Source: Chitinophagales bacterium
GTDB taxonomy: Bacteria; Bacteroidota; Bacteroidia; Chitinophagales; Saprospiraceae
Direction: 5' to 3'
DNA: 46,854 nucleotides
Assembly: GCA_017303875.1 (NCBI GenBank)
Contig: JAFLBP010000040.1
Location: 1 to 46,854 of the forward strand
Position 1 is the stretch's first letter, and every line of letters begins with the position of its first letter. Below, one piece after another: positions 1 to 7,918 of the stretch. Under the pieces are notes generated by a model. The model ran no database searches, was not told the DNA's origin, and saw nothing but the letters and a program-made list of their open reading frames with translations. The position numbers and the translations under genes are program-made.

Positions 1-110
1 AAATAACACTCAACCTTTTGAAAGCACAAAGTGAAAAAATCAGTGTTAACCGAAAACGCAATAAATGCGCCCTATCAGATCAATATCGTGAGAAAACTCT
101 CGGAATTTGA
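1..110 (+). CDS. C-terminal fragment of a DDE transposase, probably ISAs1 family
   Basis: Frame 3 is open from the window edge to a TGA at 108-110 and encodes 35 residues ending KRNKCALSDQYREKTLGI. A hydrophobic helix (ITLNLLKAQ), a Lys/Ser/Arg stretch, the motif KRxKxAL and a short basic tail resemble, from memory, the C-terminus of ISAs1/H-repeat-type transposases (LNLL...KIS...KR..AA...YR...L). The catalytic DDE residues would lie upstream, outside the window. The closeness of the stop to a likely terminal repeat supports the call. The alternative is the end of an unrelated basic protein. Confidence 0.4.
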   Translation, partial: ITLNLLKAQSEKISVNRKRNKCALSDQYREKTLGI

Positions 111-123
111 TGCGTTTGCCCTG
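1..123 (+). mobile_element. Right end of an insertion sequence, probably ISAs1 family (left part outside window)
   Basis: The window opens inside an open frame that stops at 108-110. The stop is followed at once by GATGCGTTTGCCCTG (109-123). From memory, ISAs1-family elements have terminal repeats of the CAGGGCAAACGCAT type and a transposase stop codon that almost touches the repeat, so this looks like an intact right end. Without the left end the matching repeat and the target duplication cannot be checked. The GC-rich palindrome GGGGGCATGCCCCC follows directly at 123-136 and may be the insertion target. Confidence 0.45.
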
Positions 124-304
124 GGGGCATGCCCCCAAAAATGGAACCCTGCGGAAACTTCAAATCTCCAGTGAAAATCAGTTTACACAAAATACTTTAC
201 ACTCCCAAAAAAATTATTTTGCGCAGCAAAATCCAAAATTAAACATTAAAAATTCAGCATTCATTCCGCATTCCGAACTCCGCATTCCGCATTCAAAAAC
301 GCTT
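124..304. repeat. Gene-free stretch with low-complexity dispersed repeat
   Basis: No convincing gene lies here. After the palindrome at 123-136 the sequence becomes AT-rich. From about 228 to 297 it is built from short reiterated words: AAATCCAAAATTAAA, then ATTAAAAATTCAGCATTC, then several copies of CATTCCGCATTC/GAACTCCGCATTC. The first word recurs in the right arm of the large palindrome at 9789-9868, which suggests a dispersed intergenic repeat family. The stretch ends directly at the stop codon of the rhomboid gene. Confidence 0.45.
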
Positions 305-1144
305 TCACCTGGAATTATTATCCAGAAACGCTTTTTCCTCTTTGCTAAGGCTATCGAGGCCTTTCCGTTGTATTTTTTCGAGAATCTGATCTAGTTTTTG
401 TTGTTTTTTGAGGCGTTCCGTATTGTAGCGATCTTCAACGGTATAATTGCGTGTAGGATCGGCGGGCGGCAGATCAATCGTAACTTTATGGGAAAAATGC
501 GGATATTTATACACCAAATACAGAAAAATAAGGGCGGGCAGCAGCGTGGTCACCAATACCGTATAATTGCGGGCGAACAGCGTGGTATCTATACAAAGCG
601 CCAGAACGATGCCGGTAATCAGTCCGCCGAGATGGGCCTCATGCCCGATATTATCGCGTTTACTGCGAATGCCGTAAATGGAATACAAGACATAGGCAGC
701 GCCGTAAATCCAGCCGGGAATAATGGGTGGGATAAAATAAAACCCGATCAGGATACCCGGACTAAACAGCACGGTCGCAAAAATCAGTCCGCTGATGGCG
801 CCCGAAGCCCCGACGGCGCGGTAATCGCCATGATTGCGGTGCATCCACAAGGCCAGCAAATTCCCGCCGAGCAGGCTGCCGAAATAGATCAAAAAGTACC
901 CTGCATAACCCGCATAAAGCACTAAACTGTCGCTGAACAGGTAGAGGGAAATCATGTTAAAAATCAGGTGATTCCAGCTGACATGAAAAAAGCCGGACGT
1001 CAGCATCCGATGGTATTCCCGCCGCATCAGAATGGCATCCACGTCAAAGGCGTGGCGCTCGAACAGCTTGCGGTCCTTAAAACCCATGTAAGTGATGATG
1101 ACATTCAGCACCACCAAAATGATTCCCGGAATATTGAGGAGCAT
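305..1144 (-). CDS. Rhomboid-family intramembrane serine protease
   Basis: Rhomboids cleave transmembrane segments of other membrane proteins inside the lipid bilayer using a Ser-His dyad. The 279-residue protein shows the fold's signatures in order: a first hydrophobic segment (about 5-20), the loop SGFFHVSWNHLIFNM (50-64), the serine motif GASGAISG with Ser114 in a membrane segment, and the histidine motif HEAHLGG with His171. At least six hydrophobic segments are visible. The C-terminal ~65 residues are charged and cytoplasmic-looking (ERLKKQQKLDQILEKIQRK). The gene is divergent from sucA across about 220 bp. The substrate cannot be inferred. Confidence 0.9.
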   Translation of the reverse strand: MLLNIPGIILVVLNVIITYMGFKDRKLFERHAFDVDAILMRREYHRMLTSGFFHVSWNHLIFNMISLYLFSDSLVLYAGYAGYFLIYFGSLLGGNLLALWMHRNHGDYRAVGASGAISGLIFATVLFSPGILIGFYFIPPIIPGWIYGAAYVLYSIYGIRSKRDNIGHEAHLGGLITGIVLALCIDTTLFARNYTVLVTTLLPALIFLYLVYKYPHFSHKVTIDLPPADPTRNYTVEDRYNTERLKKQQKLDQILEKIQRKGLDSLSKEEKAFLDNNSR

Positions 1145-1260
1145 ACTTTCAATTTTAGTGAATGTTATTTTGAGAAATATTGCTTTAGCAAAATTGCTAC
1201 TTTTATTTCAGAACCAAGGGATTAATGTGCTGCATTTTTTCCGACAACACGGGGATTGCA

Positions 1261-1268
1261 TATCTTTG
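1261..1268 (+). promoter_or_regulatory. Bacteroidota-type -7 element upstream of sucA
   Basis: TATCTTTG matches the Bacteroidota primary sigma factor -7 consensus TAnnTTTG. A T-rich run (TTTTTT, 1235-1240) ends exactly 20 bases upstream, where TTG would be expected, so the -33 box is imperfect. The site lies about 98 bp before the chosen sucA start and inside a longer open frame, which argues that the upstream in-frame extension is untranslated leader. Confidence 0.55.
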
Positions 1269-1365
1269 CAGGATTTTTAAAATAAATCATCAATCGCCCG
1301 ACCACCACGAACATTTAGGGTGTTTTTTCGTTTCAAACTCCTGTTTTTCAGCGCTTTTTAATATT

Positions 1366-4116
1366 ATGAAAGATTTTTCTGCCGTGTTCAATGCACATCC
1401 GCAGTACATCGACAACCTGTATAAGACCTGGCAAAACGACCCGGGCGCCGTTGAAGACGGCTGGGCCTCTTTTTTCCAGGGCTTTGATTTTGCTCTGACC
1501 GCCGCCAATGGAAACGGCGCACAAGGTACGACACCAGCACCCGATGCCGCGCAACTCCACAAGGAATTTTCCGTCATGGGACTCATCCACGGGTATCGCG
1601 ACCGCGGCCACACGCTCTCTACTACCAACCCGCTAAAACCGCGCAAAGACCGCAAACCACGCCTGGAACTATCGGATTACAACCTCAGTGAGGCCGATCT
1701 CGACCAGCGTTTTGCAGCCGGTTTTGAAATCGGACTACCCAACGCTACCCTGCGCGAAATCGTGCAGCGCCTCCAGTCGATCTATTGCGGCAACATCGGT
1801 TTTGAATGCACGCATGTTTTTGATAAAGAAAAACGCGAGTGGCTGCGCCAGCAAATTGAATCGCGCAGTGCATTGCCCGATTTTGGTTTCAGCATCGAGA
1901 AAAAACGCCGCATCCTTGAAAAACTCAATGGCGCGGTCGGTTTTGAACAATTCCTCGCTACCAAATTCGTCGGCCAGAAACGCTTCGGCCTCGAAGGCGG
2001 TGAAGCGGCCATTCCTGCCCTCGACGCCCTGATTAATACCAGCGCCGAAGGCGACACCCCCGTGGAGGAAGTGGTCATTGGTATGGCCCACCGCGGCCGC
2101 CTCAACGTACTCTGCAACATCGTCGGCAAAACCTACGAGCAGATCTTCAATGCCTTTGAAGATAAATCCATTCCCGACCAAAGCTTTGGCTCCGGCGACG
2201 TAAAGTACCACCAGGGCTACTCCTCGCAGGTAGAAGCCTCCAACGGGCACTCCGTTTATGTCAAGCTGCTGCCCAACCCCAGCCACCTCGAAGCCGTAAA
2301 CCCTGTGGTTGAAGGCTTCGTGCGCGCCAAACTCGACCTCCTCTACGAAGGCTGCTACAACCGTATGCTGCCCATCCTTATCCACGGCGACGCCGCTGTG
2401 GCCGGACAAGGCATCGTGTATGAAGTAACGCAAATGATGGCACTCGACGGCTATAACGTCGGTGGAACCGTACACCTCGTCATCAACAACCAGATCGGAT
2501 TTACGACCTCCTGGGAAGATGCACGCTCCAGCACCTATTGCACCAGCGTGGCAGAAGTGGTACAGGCGCCGGTGTTCCACGTCAATGGCGACGACCCGGA
2601 AGCCGTGGTCTACGTCATGGAACTGGCTGCCGAATACCGCAAAAAATTCAATGTCGACGTATTTGTCGATATGGTTTGCTACCGCAAAAACGGCCACAAC
2701 GAAAGCGACGAACCGCGTTTTACCAGCCCCGGACTCTGGAAAATTATTGAAAAACACAGCGACCCGCGTACGCTGTATAGCCAGAAACTCATCGCCCGCG
2801 GCGATGTGGAGGAGCAGCTGGCAATAGATATGGACAAAAATTTCAAGGCCTACCTTCAGGAACGCCTTGATCTGATACGCCAGTCGCCCCTGCCCTATAC
2901 CTATCAGGAGCCTGAACTGAGCTGGAAATCCATGCATAAAACCGTTGATGACGCCGATTTTCAGGAAAGCCCCGAAACGGGTATTCCTCGCGCCGTGATC
3001 GACAAAGTGCTGCAACACCTGCTTCAGTTTCCGGCCGACTTCAACCCGCTGCCGCAAATTGCCAAAATCAACGATGCAAAAAAACAACTCGTTGCAGAAG
3101 GCAAAATCGACTGGGCACTCGGTGAATTAGCCGCCTGGGGCAGTATCCTGCTCGAAGGTCGCGATATTCGCATGAGCGGCCAGGATGTGAAACGCGGCAC
3201 ATTCAGCCACCGCCATGCCTGCGTATACGACGCCCAGACTGAGCGCGAAGTCAACCGCCTCAATGGCCTGAGCGAAAAACAGGGCAAACTCCGCATTTTC
3301 AACTCCCTGCTCTCCGAATATGCAGTGCTGGGTTTTGAATACGGCTATGCCTTGGCCAATCCTGATGCATTGGTGATTTGGGAAGCGCAATTTGGCGACT
3401 TTGCAAACGGCGCCGGCACCATCATCGACCAGTTCATCCTCGCTGCTGAAAGCAAATGGGGCCGTATGAACGGCCTGGTAATGCTCCTGCCACACGGCTA
3501 TGAAGGCCAGGGCCCCGAGCACTCCAGCGCCCGCCTCGAACGCTTCCTTCAGGGTTGCGCGGAAAACAATATCACGGTGGCCAACCTCACTTCGGCGGCC
3601 AACCTTTTCCACTTGCTGCGCCGCCAGCTGATGCGTCCTTTCCGCAAGCCGCTGGTCGTTATGTCGCCCAAATCCACCCTGCGCGCACCGTTCAACCTCG
3701 CCTCCATTGCAGAGATTGAAACCGGCACCCGTTTCCAGGAAATTTACGACGACGCGCAAGCCGATCCGAAAAAAGTAAAACGCGTGTTGGTGTGCTCCGG
3801 CAAAGTCTACTACGACCTGCTCAAACGCCAACAGGATGAAAAACGCAGCGATATTGCCATCCTGCGCCTGGAGCAGATTTATCCTTTCCCCAAACAGCAA
3901 TTTGAAGCCCTGCGCAACAAATACGCCAAGGCCGAGCTGATGTGGGTACAGGAAGAACCCCGCAACATGGGCGCCTGGAGCTATTTAGTCAGCAACTACG
4001 GTGAGTACGGCTGGAAATTATCGGGCAGACCCTCGGCCGCCTCGCCGGCGACCGGCTTCCCGAAACGCCACGAAAAAGAACAACAGGAAATCGTGGACGT
4101 CGCTTTCGGCAAGTAA
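1366..4116 (+). CDS. sucA: 2-oxoglutarate dehydrogenase E1 component
   Basis: This is the thiamine-diphosphate decarboxylase of the TCA-cycle 2-oxoglutarate dehydrogenase complex; it hands the succinyl group to the E2 lipoyl domain. The protein starts MKDFSAVFNAHPQYIDNLYKTW, the typical E1o N-terminal helix that binds E2, and shows GMAHRGRLNVLCNIVGK, the ThDP/Mg region around GDAAVAGQGIVYE, the motif NESDEPRFTSP, and the C-terminal transketolase-like half with WEAQFGDFANGA and HGYEGQGPEHSSAR. The 916 residues match the family's ~900-950. An in-frame extension to 1225 was rejected because it does not resemble the family and contains the promoter. sucB is not adjacent, unlike in many genomes. 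A strong hairpin follows the stop codon. Confidence 0.96.
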   Translation: MKDFSAVFNAHPQYIDNLYKTWQNDPGAVEDGWASFFQGFDFALTAANGNGAQGTTPAPDAAQLHKEFSVMGLIHGYRDRGHTLSTTNPLKPRKDRKPRLELSDYNLSEADLDQRFAAGFEIGLPNATLREIVQRLQSIYCGNIGFECTHVFDKEKREWLRQQIESRSALPDFGFSIEKKRRILEKLNGAVGFEQFLATKFVGQKRFGLEGGEAAIPALDALINTSAEGDTPVEEVVIGMAHRGRLNVLCNIVGKTYEQIFNAFEDKSIPDQSFGSGDVKYHQGYSSQVEASNGHSVYVKLLPNPSHLEAVNPVVEGFVRAKLDLLYEGCYNRMLPILIHGDAAVAGQGIVYEVTQMMALDGYNVGGTVHLVINNQIGFTTSWEDARSSTYCTSVAEVVQAPVFHVNGDDPEAVVYVMELAAEYRKKFNVDVFVDMVCYRKNGHNESDEPRFTSPGLWKIIEKHSDPRTLYSQKLIARGDVEEQLAIDMDKNFKAYLQERLDLIRQSPLPYTYQEPELSWKSMHKTVDDADFQESPETGIPRAVIDKVLQHLLQFPADFNPLPQIAKINDAKKQLVAEGKIDWALGELAAWGSILLEGRDIRMSGQDVKRGTFSHRHACVYDAQTEREVNRLNGLSEKQGKLRIFNSLLSEYAVLGFEYGYALANPDALVIWEAQFGDFANGAGTIIDQFILAAESKWGRMNGLVMLLPHGYEGQGPEHSSARLERFLQGCAENNITVANLTSAANLFHLLRRQLMRPFRKPLVVMSPKSTLRAPFNLASIAEIETGTRFQEIYDDAQADPKKVKRVLVCSGKVYYDLLKRQQDEKRSDIAILRLEQIYPFPKQQFEALRNKYAKAELMWVQEEPRNMGAWSYLVSNYGEYGWKLSGRPSAASPATGFPKRHEKEQQEIVDVAFGK

Positions 4117-4141
4117 CTTTAAACAGACCGCAGTATAACAG

Positions 4142-4175
4142 AGTGTCGGCGCGACTGCAAAGTCACGCCGACACT
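4142..4175. terminator. Bidirectional hairpin between sucA and the SWIM-protein gene
   Basis: AGTGTCGGCGCGACT pairs with AGTCACGCCGACACT around a four-base loop, with one mismatch. It sits between the stop codons of two convergent genes. It lacks a long T tract on either side, so termination is inferred from position and stem strength. Confidence 0.6.
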
Positions 4176-4188
4176 TTACGTTTACGGA

Positions 4189-5430
4189 CTACGTATTTTC
4201 CCAAAACAACTGAAAGACATTGCCATCCCAAACCCCGAAAAAGGGCTGCGGGCGCCCTTCCGATGCCGCCATACAGCGCCAAAAGATTTCGGGTTCCATG
4301 CTTAAAGGCAAAGCTTTCCCATTCACATCCACGGCATATATTGCTGTTTCAGATACAAATTGCAGGCGTAAAGCAGCCACGCGCGCCGGAAAATGGTGCA
4401 GCCAGGGCAGTTTCCCCCAGGCATTGGCTGCGGCATCCAGCATGGCATCCCAATCTGGAAAAGCATGTACAGACAAGGCTTCTGCCGGCACGTGAGCCTG
4501 AAATTCCTGGTGTGGCAATGCACGCAAAGGGAAAGCGGAGGGATAAAAAACCAATGTTCCGGCATAATACTCCTGCACCCGTAAAGGCGGAGGAAAACCG
4601 CCGCCGCCGAAAGCAAAATCAAGCAGCATTGCATAGCGGCCACTCCGGGCGCCAAGTAGCCAGGTACGTCGCTGCTCAAGGCGATCTTCCAGGGTTTCCG
4701 ACTGAACGGCGGCTACCCACCAGAGGTCGCGCAGCTGTTCGCCCTCCTGCATGACCGTTTCTTTTTTCGCAGTGATGCCAATAAGCTGTTGTAAATCGGC
4801 AAGCAGCGCATCGGGCAAGTGTGCGCGTTGCCGGAAAGCCAATGCCGAGAGGGCACAGAGGCCAAGTGTATCCAATGCTGCCTGCGGCCATTCGGGCGAT
4901 TGTGGCGGCACGGCAGCCAGCAGGCGCAGTATCCGGCTAAGGCCCGACATTGAGGCGTCGGCCATACGCGCGGCAATATTTTGCAAAAAATCGGGATCTT
5001 CGGAAACTGCAACCGCCAGGCCGCGGCGCATCAGGTCGTTCAGCCAGGTATCGAGTTCTTCAAACCCGGCTTCGGCGCGTTCCAAACGGTCGAAACGGCG
5101 CTTCTCGGCGGCTTCGGCTTTTTCTTGTGCGGTTCGGGCGCTTTTTGCCGTGCCTGACGCCTTGCCCGCAAGCAGGTCGGAGGCCCATTCGGGCAAAAGT
5201 GCTGTTGTCTGAAAATGCTCGGGATGGTTTTGTGCCAGCAAAGCCATGGCCTGAAGGTGCCAACAGGGCTTTGGGAAAAAAGGGCAGGAGCAGGCGCCCT
5301 TGGCGTTTGCGGTATCCAGCACTAAGGCATGGAAATTTTGATGATCTACAGGAATTTGAGCAAAAACAACCGCGTCGACCCTTGCGGCGGCGGGGAAATA
5401 AATGGTTTGGGCAAAAAAGGATGCTTGCAT
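4189..5430 (-). CDS. SWIM zinc-finger protein of unknown function
   Basis: Near the N-terminus is a SWIM-type zinc motif CxCx6CxH: Cys47, Cys49, Cys56 and His58 in GACSCPFFPKPCWH. SWIM domains mediate DNA or protein contacts. The remaining ~350 residues are Ala/Leu/Arg-rich with helical character and a basic segment near residues 90-125 (KASGTAKSARTAQEKAEAAEKRRF); no catalytic motif is visible. The start lies 12 bp after the rnc stop, so the gene is probably the last member of the acpP-fabF-rnc transcript. The architecture resembles bacterial SWIM proteins often found beside MoxR/VWA genes, but none is present here. The function is unknown. Confidence 0.75.
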   Translation of the reverse strand: MQASFFAQTIYFPAAARVDAVVFAQIPVDHQNFHALVLDTANAKGACSCPFFPKPCWHLQAMALLAQNHPEHFQTTALLPEWASDLLAGKASGTAKSARTAQEKAEAAEKRRFDRLERAEAGFEELDTWLNDLMRRGLAVAVSEDPDFLQNIAARMADASMSGLSRILRLLAAVPPQSPEWPQAALDTLGLCALSALAFRQRAHLPDALLADLQQLIGITAKKETVMQEGEQLRDLWWVAAVQSETLEDRLEQRRTWLLGARSGRYAMLLDFAFGGGGFPPPLRVQEYYAGTLVFYPSAFPLRALPHQEFQAHVPAEALSVHAFPDWDAMLDAAANAWGKLPWLHHFPARVAALRLQFVSETAIYAVDVNGKALPLSMEPEIFWRCMAASEGRPQPFFGVWDGNVFQLFWENT

Positions 5431-5442
5431 GGGAACAAGCGC

Positions 5443-6234
5443 TTAATCTTCGCTCAATACTTCCTCATCCTCCTCGTCCACAGCTTCGTGCGTTTCAATC
5501 ATGTGCGGTTTACCATTGAGCATACCAAGTGCGGCCATGGCGCGTTCGCTGGCGAGTTGTTCGGCGCTTTTTTTGTTGAAATCGTCGGCGGTGCCCATTT
5601 TTTTACCATCCACAAAAACGGCCACCTTGAACTTGTCGCGTTTTTCGCTTTTGTATTTGGCCACCACTTTATACTCAATGACGCGACCATTTTTCTGACA
5701 CCATTCGAGCAGCTGGCTCTTGTAATTATCGTCGAACTGCTCTAAGGTATGAATATCAAGGTAACGGCGCAGTACCTTTTTAATGACAAAACGGCGGGTG
5801 CGTTCGTAGCCGACCTCGATATAAACAGCGCCGACGAGTGCTTCCAGCGCATTGCCGAGCATGGAGCGGGAGAGGCGGGTCTGGTTGTAGTTGGCCAGCA
5901 CGAGGTCGAGGCCCATTTTATCGGCAATTTCATCAAGCGAGTTGCGCTTGACGATTTTGGAGCGCATTTTAGTAAGAAAACCTTCGTCGCTGTTGGGGTA
6001 TTTTTTAAACAGGTATTCACCTACGATGGTGCTGAGTACGGCGTCGCCGAGGAATTCGAGGCGTTCATTATTGGCGATGGCGTAATCGCGGGTAGAATAA
6101 GAGCTTTTGTGGTAAAAAGCCAGCTTAAACAGTTGCAAGTGTACAGGAGTGAACCCGATGAGGCCTTTCAGGCGTCGGGCAAGCTCTCGGTCGGGATGCA
6201 GGTAAAAATTGTACAGTTTTCTTATAATACGCAC
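5443..6234 (-). CDS. rnc: Ribonuclease III
   Basis: This double-strand-specific endoribonuclease processes rRNA precursors and structured RNAs. The N-terminal nuclease domain carries the signature NERLEFLGDAVL (56-67, Glu57/Glu60/Asp64), and the second metal-binding motif reads GNALEALVGAVYIE (127-140). The usual Asp of this second motif (Asp114 in E. coli) is Asn128 here, while the following Glu131 is kept. A dsRNA-binding domain occupies about 160-245 (DNYKSQLLEWCQKNG, ending in an Ala-rich helix), followed by an acidic tail. The chosen start is a GTG, consistent with the 18-bp gap from fabF and with translational coupling. The order acpP-fabF-rnc is typical of Bacteroidota. Confidence 0.93.
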   Translation of the reverse strand: MRIIRKLYNFYLHPDRELARRLKGLIGFTPVHLQLFKLAFYHKSSYSTRDYAIANNERLEFLGDAVLSTIVGEYLFKKYPNSDEGFLTKMRSKIVKRNSLDEIADKMGLDLVLANYNQTRLSRSMLGNALEALVGAVYIEVGYERTRRFVIKKVLRRYLDIHTLEQFDDNYKSQLLEWCQKNGRVIEYKVVAKYKSEKRDKFKVAVFVDGKKMGTADDFNKKSAEQLASERAMAALGMLNGKPHMIETHEAVDEEDEEVLSED

Positions 6235-6252
6235 AAAGCAGCTGGTTAAGGA

Positions 6253-7494
6253 TTAAATTTTCTTCAGAATAACGGTAGCATTATGGCCGCCGAAACCGAA
6301 GGTATTGCTCATCACGGCATCAATACGGCGTTGCTGCGCCTCGTTGAAGGTAAGGTTCAGGTTCGGATTGATGTCGGGGTCGTCGGTAAAGTGATTGATG
6401 GTTGGCGGCACGTAGCCGTGTTGCATGCCGAGAATGCTGGCGATGGCTTCGATGGCGCCGGCAGCGCCGAGCAGGTGGCCCGTCATACTTTTGGTAGAGG
6501 AGATATTGAGTTTGGGGGCGTAATCTCCAAAAACCTTTTCAATGGCCTTCAACTCGGCGATATCGCCCAGAGGTGTGGACGTACCATGTGTATTGACGTA
6601 CTGAATATCTTCGGGCTTCATGCCTGCATCTTGCAGGGCCAGGTTCATTACATTGATAACGCCGAAACCTTCCGGATGCGGGGCGGTGATATGGTAGGCA
6701 TCGGCGGTTGCTGCTGCGCCCATCACTTCGCAGAGGATGTTGGCGCCGCGGCGTTTAGCGTGTTCGTATTCTTCGAGGATGAGGGCGCCGCCGCCTTCAC
6801 CGAGCACGAAACCGTCGCGATCTTTATCGTACGGGCGCGAGGCGGTACCGAAGTCGTCGTTGCGTTCGCTGAGGGCTTTCATGGAGTTGAAGCCGCCCAC
6901 TGCGGTTTTGGTTACGGTGGCTTCCGAGCCGCCGCTGACGATAATATCGGCCCTTCCCATACGAATATAGTCGAAGGCGTTCATCAGGGCATGAGAGGAG
7001 GAGGCGCAGGCCGAGACGGTGGCGTAGTTGATCCCGCGGAATCCGTACTGGATGGAAATTTGTCCGGCGGCGATATCGGAGATCATTTTAGGGATGAGGA
7101 AGGGGTTGTGTTTGGGTGTCCCGTTGCCGAGCACATGGTCTTCCACTTCCTTTTCGAGGGTTTGCAGGCCACCGATACCGGAGGCCCAGATCACGCCGAC
7201 GCGGTCTTTATTGATGGCATCGAGGTTGAGGCCTGAATGTTTAAGGGCTTCGGCGACGGCCACCATGGCGAACTGCGTGAAGCGGTCGATACGTCGGGCT
7301 TCTTTGCGGTCGAGGTGTTCATCGGGGACAAAACCTTTCACCTCACAGGCGAAATGGGTTTTGAACAACGATGCGTCGAACTGGGTAATAATATTGGCGC
7401 CGCTGACGCCCTGCTGCAAGCCGGCGTTGTAGGCTTCAATGTTGTTTCCGATGGGGGTGATGGCGCCGATGCCGGTGACAACTACTCTTTTCAT
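6253..7494 (-). CDS. fabF: 3-oxoacyl-ACP synthase II (KAS II)
   Basis: FabF condenses malonyl-ACP with a growing acyl-ACP in type II fatty-acid elongation. The Cys-His-His triad is visible: Cys163 in VSACASSSHA, His303 in NTHGTSTPLGD, and His340 in KSMTGHLLGAAG. The N-terminus RVVVTGIGAITPIGN and the C-terminus NTFGFGGHNATVILKK are canonical, and 413 residues is the normal length. It lies between acpP upstream and rnc downstream on the same strand. A strong hairpin with a T tract separates it from acpP, so its expression is probably partly uncoupled from that of acpP. Confidence 0.97.
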   Translation of the reverse strand: MKRVVVTGIGAITPIGNNIEAYNAGLQQGVSGANIITQFDASLFKTHFACEVKGFVPDEHLDRKEARRIDRFTQFAMVAVAEALKHSGLNLDAINKDRVGVIWASGIGGLQTLEKEVEDHVLGNGTPKHNPFLIPKMISDIAAGQISIQYGFRGINYATVSACASSSHALMNAFDYIRMGRADIIVSGGSEATVTKTAVGGFNSMKALSERNDDFGTASRPYDKDRDGFVLGEGGGALILEEYEHAKRRGANILCEVMGAAATADAYHITAPHPEGFGVINVMNLALQDAGMKPEDIQYVNTHGTSTPLGDIAELKAIEKVFGDYAPKLNISSTKSMTGHLLGAAGAIEAIASILGMQHGYVPPTINHFTDDPDINPNLNLTFNEAQQRRIDAVMSNTFGFGGHNATVILKKI

Positions 7495-7591
7495 AGTATA
7501 AAGCCAAAGTTAGGGCCTTGGGGGCAAACGCGGGCAAATTTACAAGCCTTTATGGCATTACACTATACCCACGCAGAAAAAAAGGCGTGCG

Positions 7592-7631
7592 AAAAAACGT
7601 GAGTCACCCCGTCGCACAGGATGACTCACGT
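7592..7631 (-). terminator. Intrinsic terminator/attenuator between acpP and fabF
   Basis: On the minus strand ACGTGAGTCA pairs perfectly with TGACTCACGT around a 15-base loop and is followed directly by a T tract (GTTTTTTC). It lies about 48 bp after the acpP stop codon and about 100 bp before fabF. Because the three genes are otherwise operon-like, partial termination here would give more acpP than fabF-rnc mRNA, which fits the high cellular demand for ACP. The read-through fraction is unknown. Confidence 0.75.
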
Positions 7632-7678
7632 ACAACGGTCAGAGAACCGCCGCAATGAAGTGCATGACGTCGGTTAAA

Positions 7679-7918
7679 TTATTGTGCGACGTTCTGCTCA
7701 AGAAAGGAAATTGCCTGACCAACGGTCTGGATGTTCTCAGCTTCCTCGTCTGGAATAGAAACTTCGAATTCTTTTTCGAATTCCATGATAAGTTCAACCG
7801 TGTCGAGAGAGTCGGCACCGAGGTCATTGGTGAAGCTGGCAGTTGCTACTACCTCTGCTTCCTCCACTCCGAGTTTCTCAACGATGATTTTGGTTACGCG
7901 TTCGGCGATGGTTGCCAT
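7679..7918 (-). CDS. acpP: Acyl carrier protein
   Basis: AcpP carries acyl chains on a 4'-phosphopantetheine arm through fatty-acid synthesis. The attachment site is Ser37 in the motif DLGADSLDTVELIMEFEKEF. The 79-residue acidic protein (four-helix ACP fold, ending in QNVAQ) has the normal length. It is the first gene of the leftward acpP-fabF-rnc-SWIM gene series and is followed by a strong terminator-like hairpin. No exact TAnnTTTG element was found in its 5' region. Confidence 0.97.
   Translation of the reverse strand: MATIAERVTKIIVEKLGVEEAEVVATASFTNDLGADSLDTVELIMEFEKEFEVSIPDEEAENIQTVGQAISFLEQNVAQ

Noticed and set aside
107..394. 95-codon plus-strand frame in the left intergenic region
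   Set aside because: It is made of low-complexity repeat DNA and runs into the 3' end of the rhomboid gene on the other strand.
1225..1365. Longer N-terminus for 2-oxoglutarate dehydrogenase E1
   Set aside because: The extension contains the TATCTTTG promoter element and does not resemble E1 N-termini; the ATG at 1366 begins the conserved helix.
1735..3087. Long antisense open frame opposite sucA (and a similar one at 3127-3900)
   Set aside because: It lies wholly within a clear sucA gene, and its translation matches no family and is rich in Phe/Val/Gly, typical of the complementary strand of GC-biased third positions.
4143..5519. Arg/Pro/Ala-rich plus-strand frames opposite the SWIM-protein gene
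   Set aside because: Compositional shadows of the GC-rich opposite strand; the minus-strand frame has the zinc motif and operon spacing.
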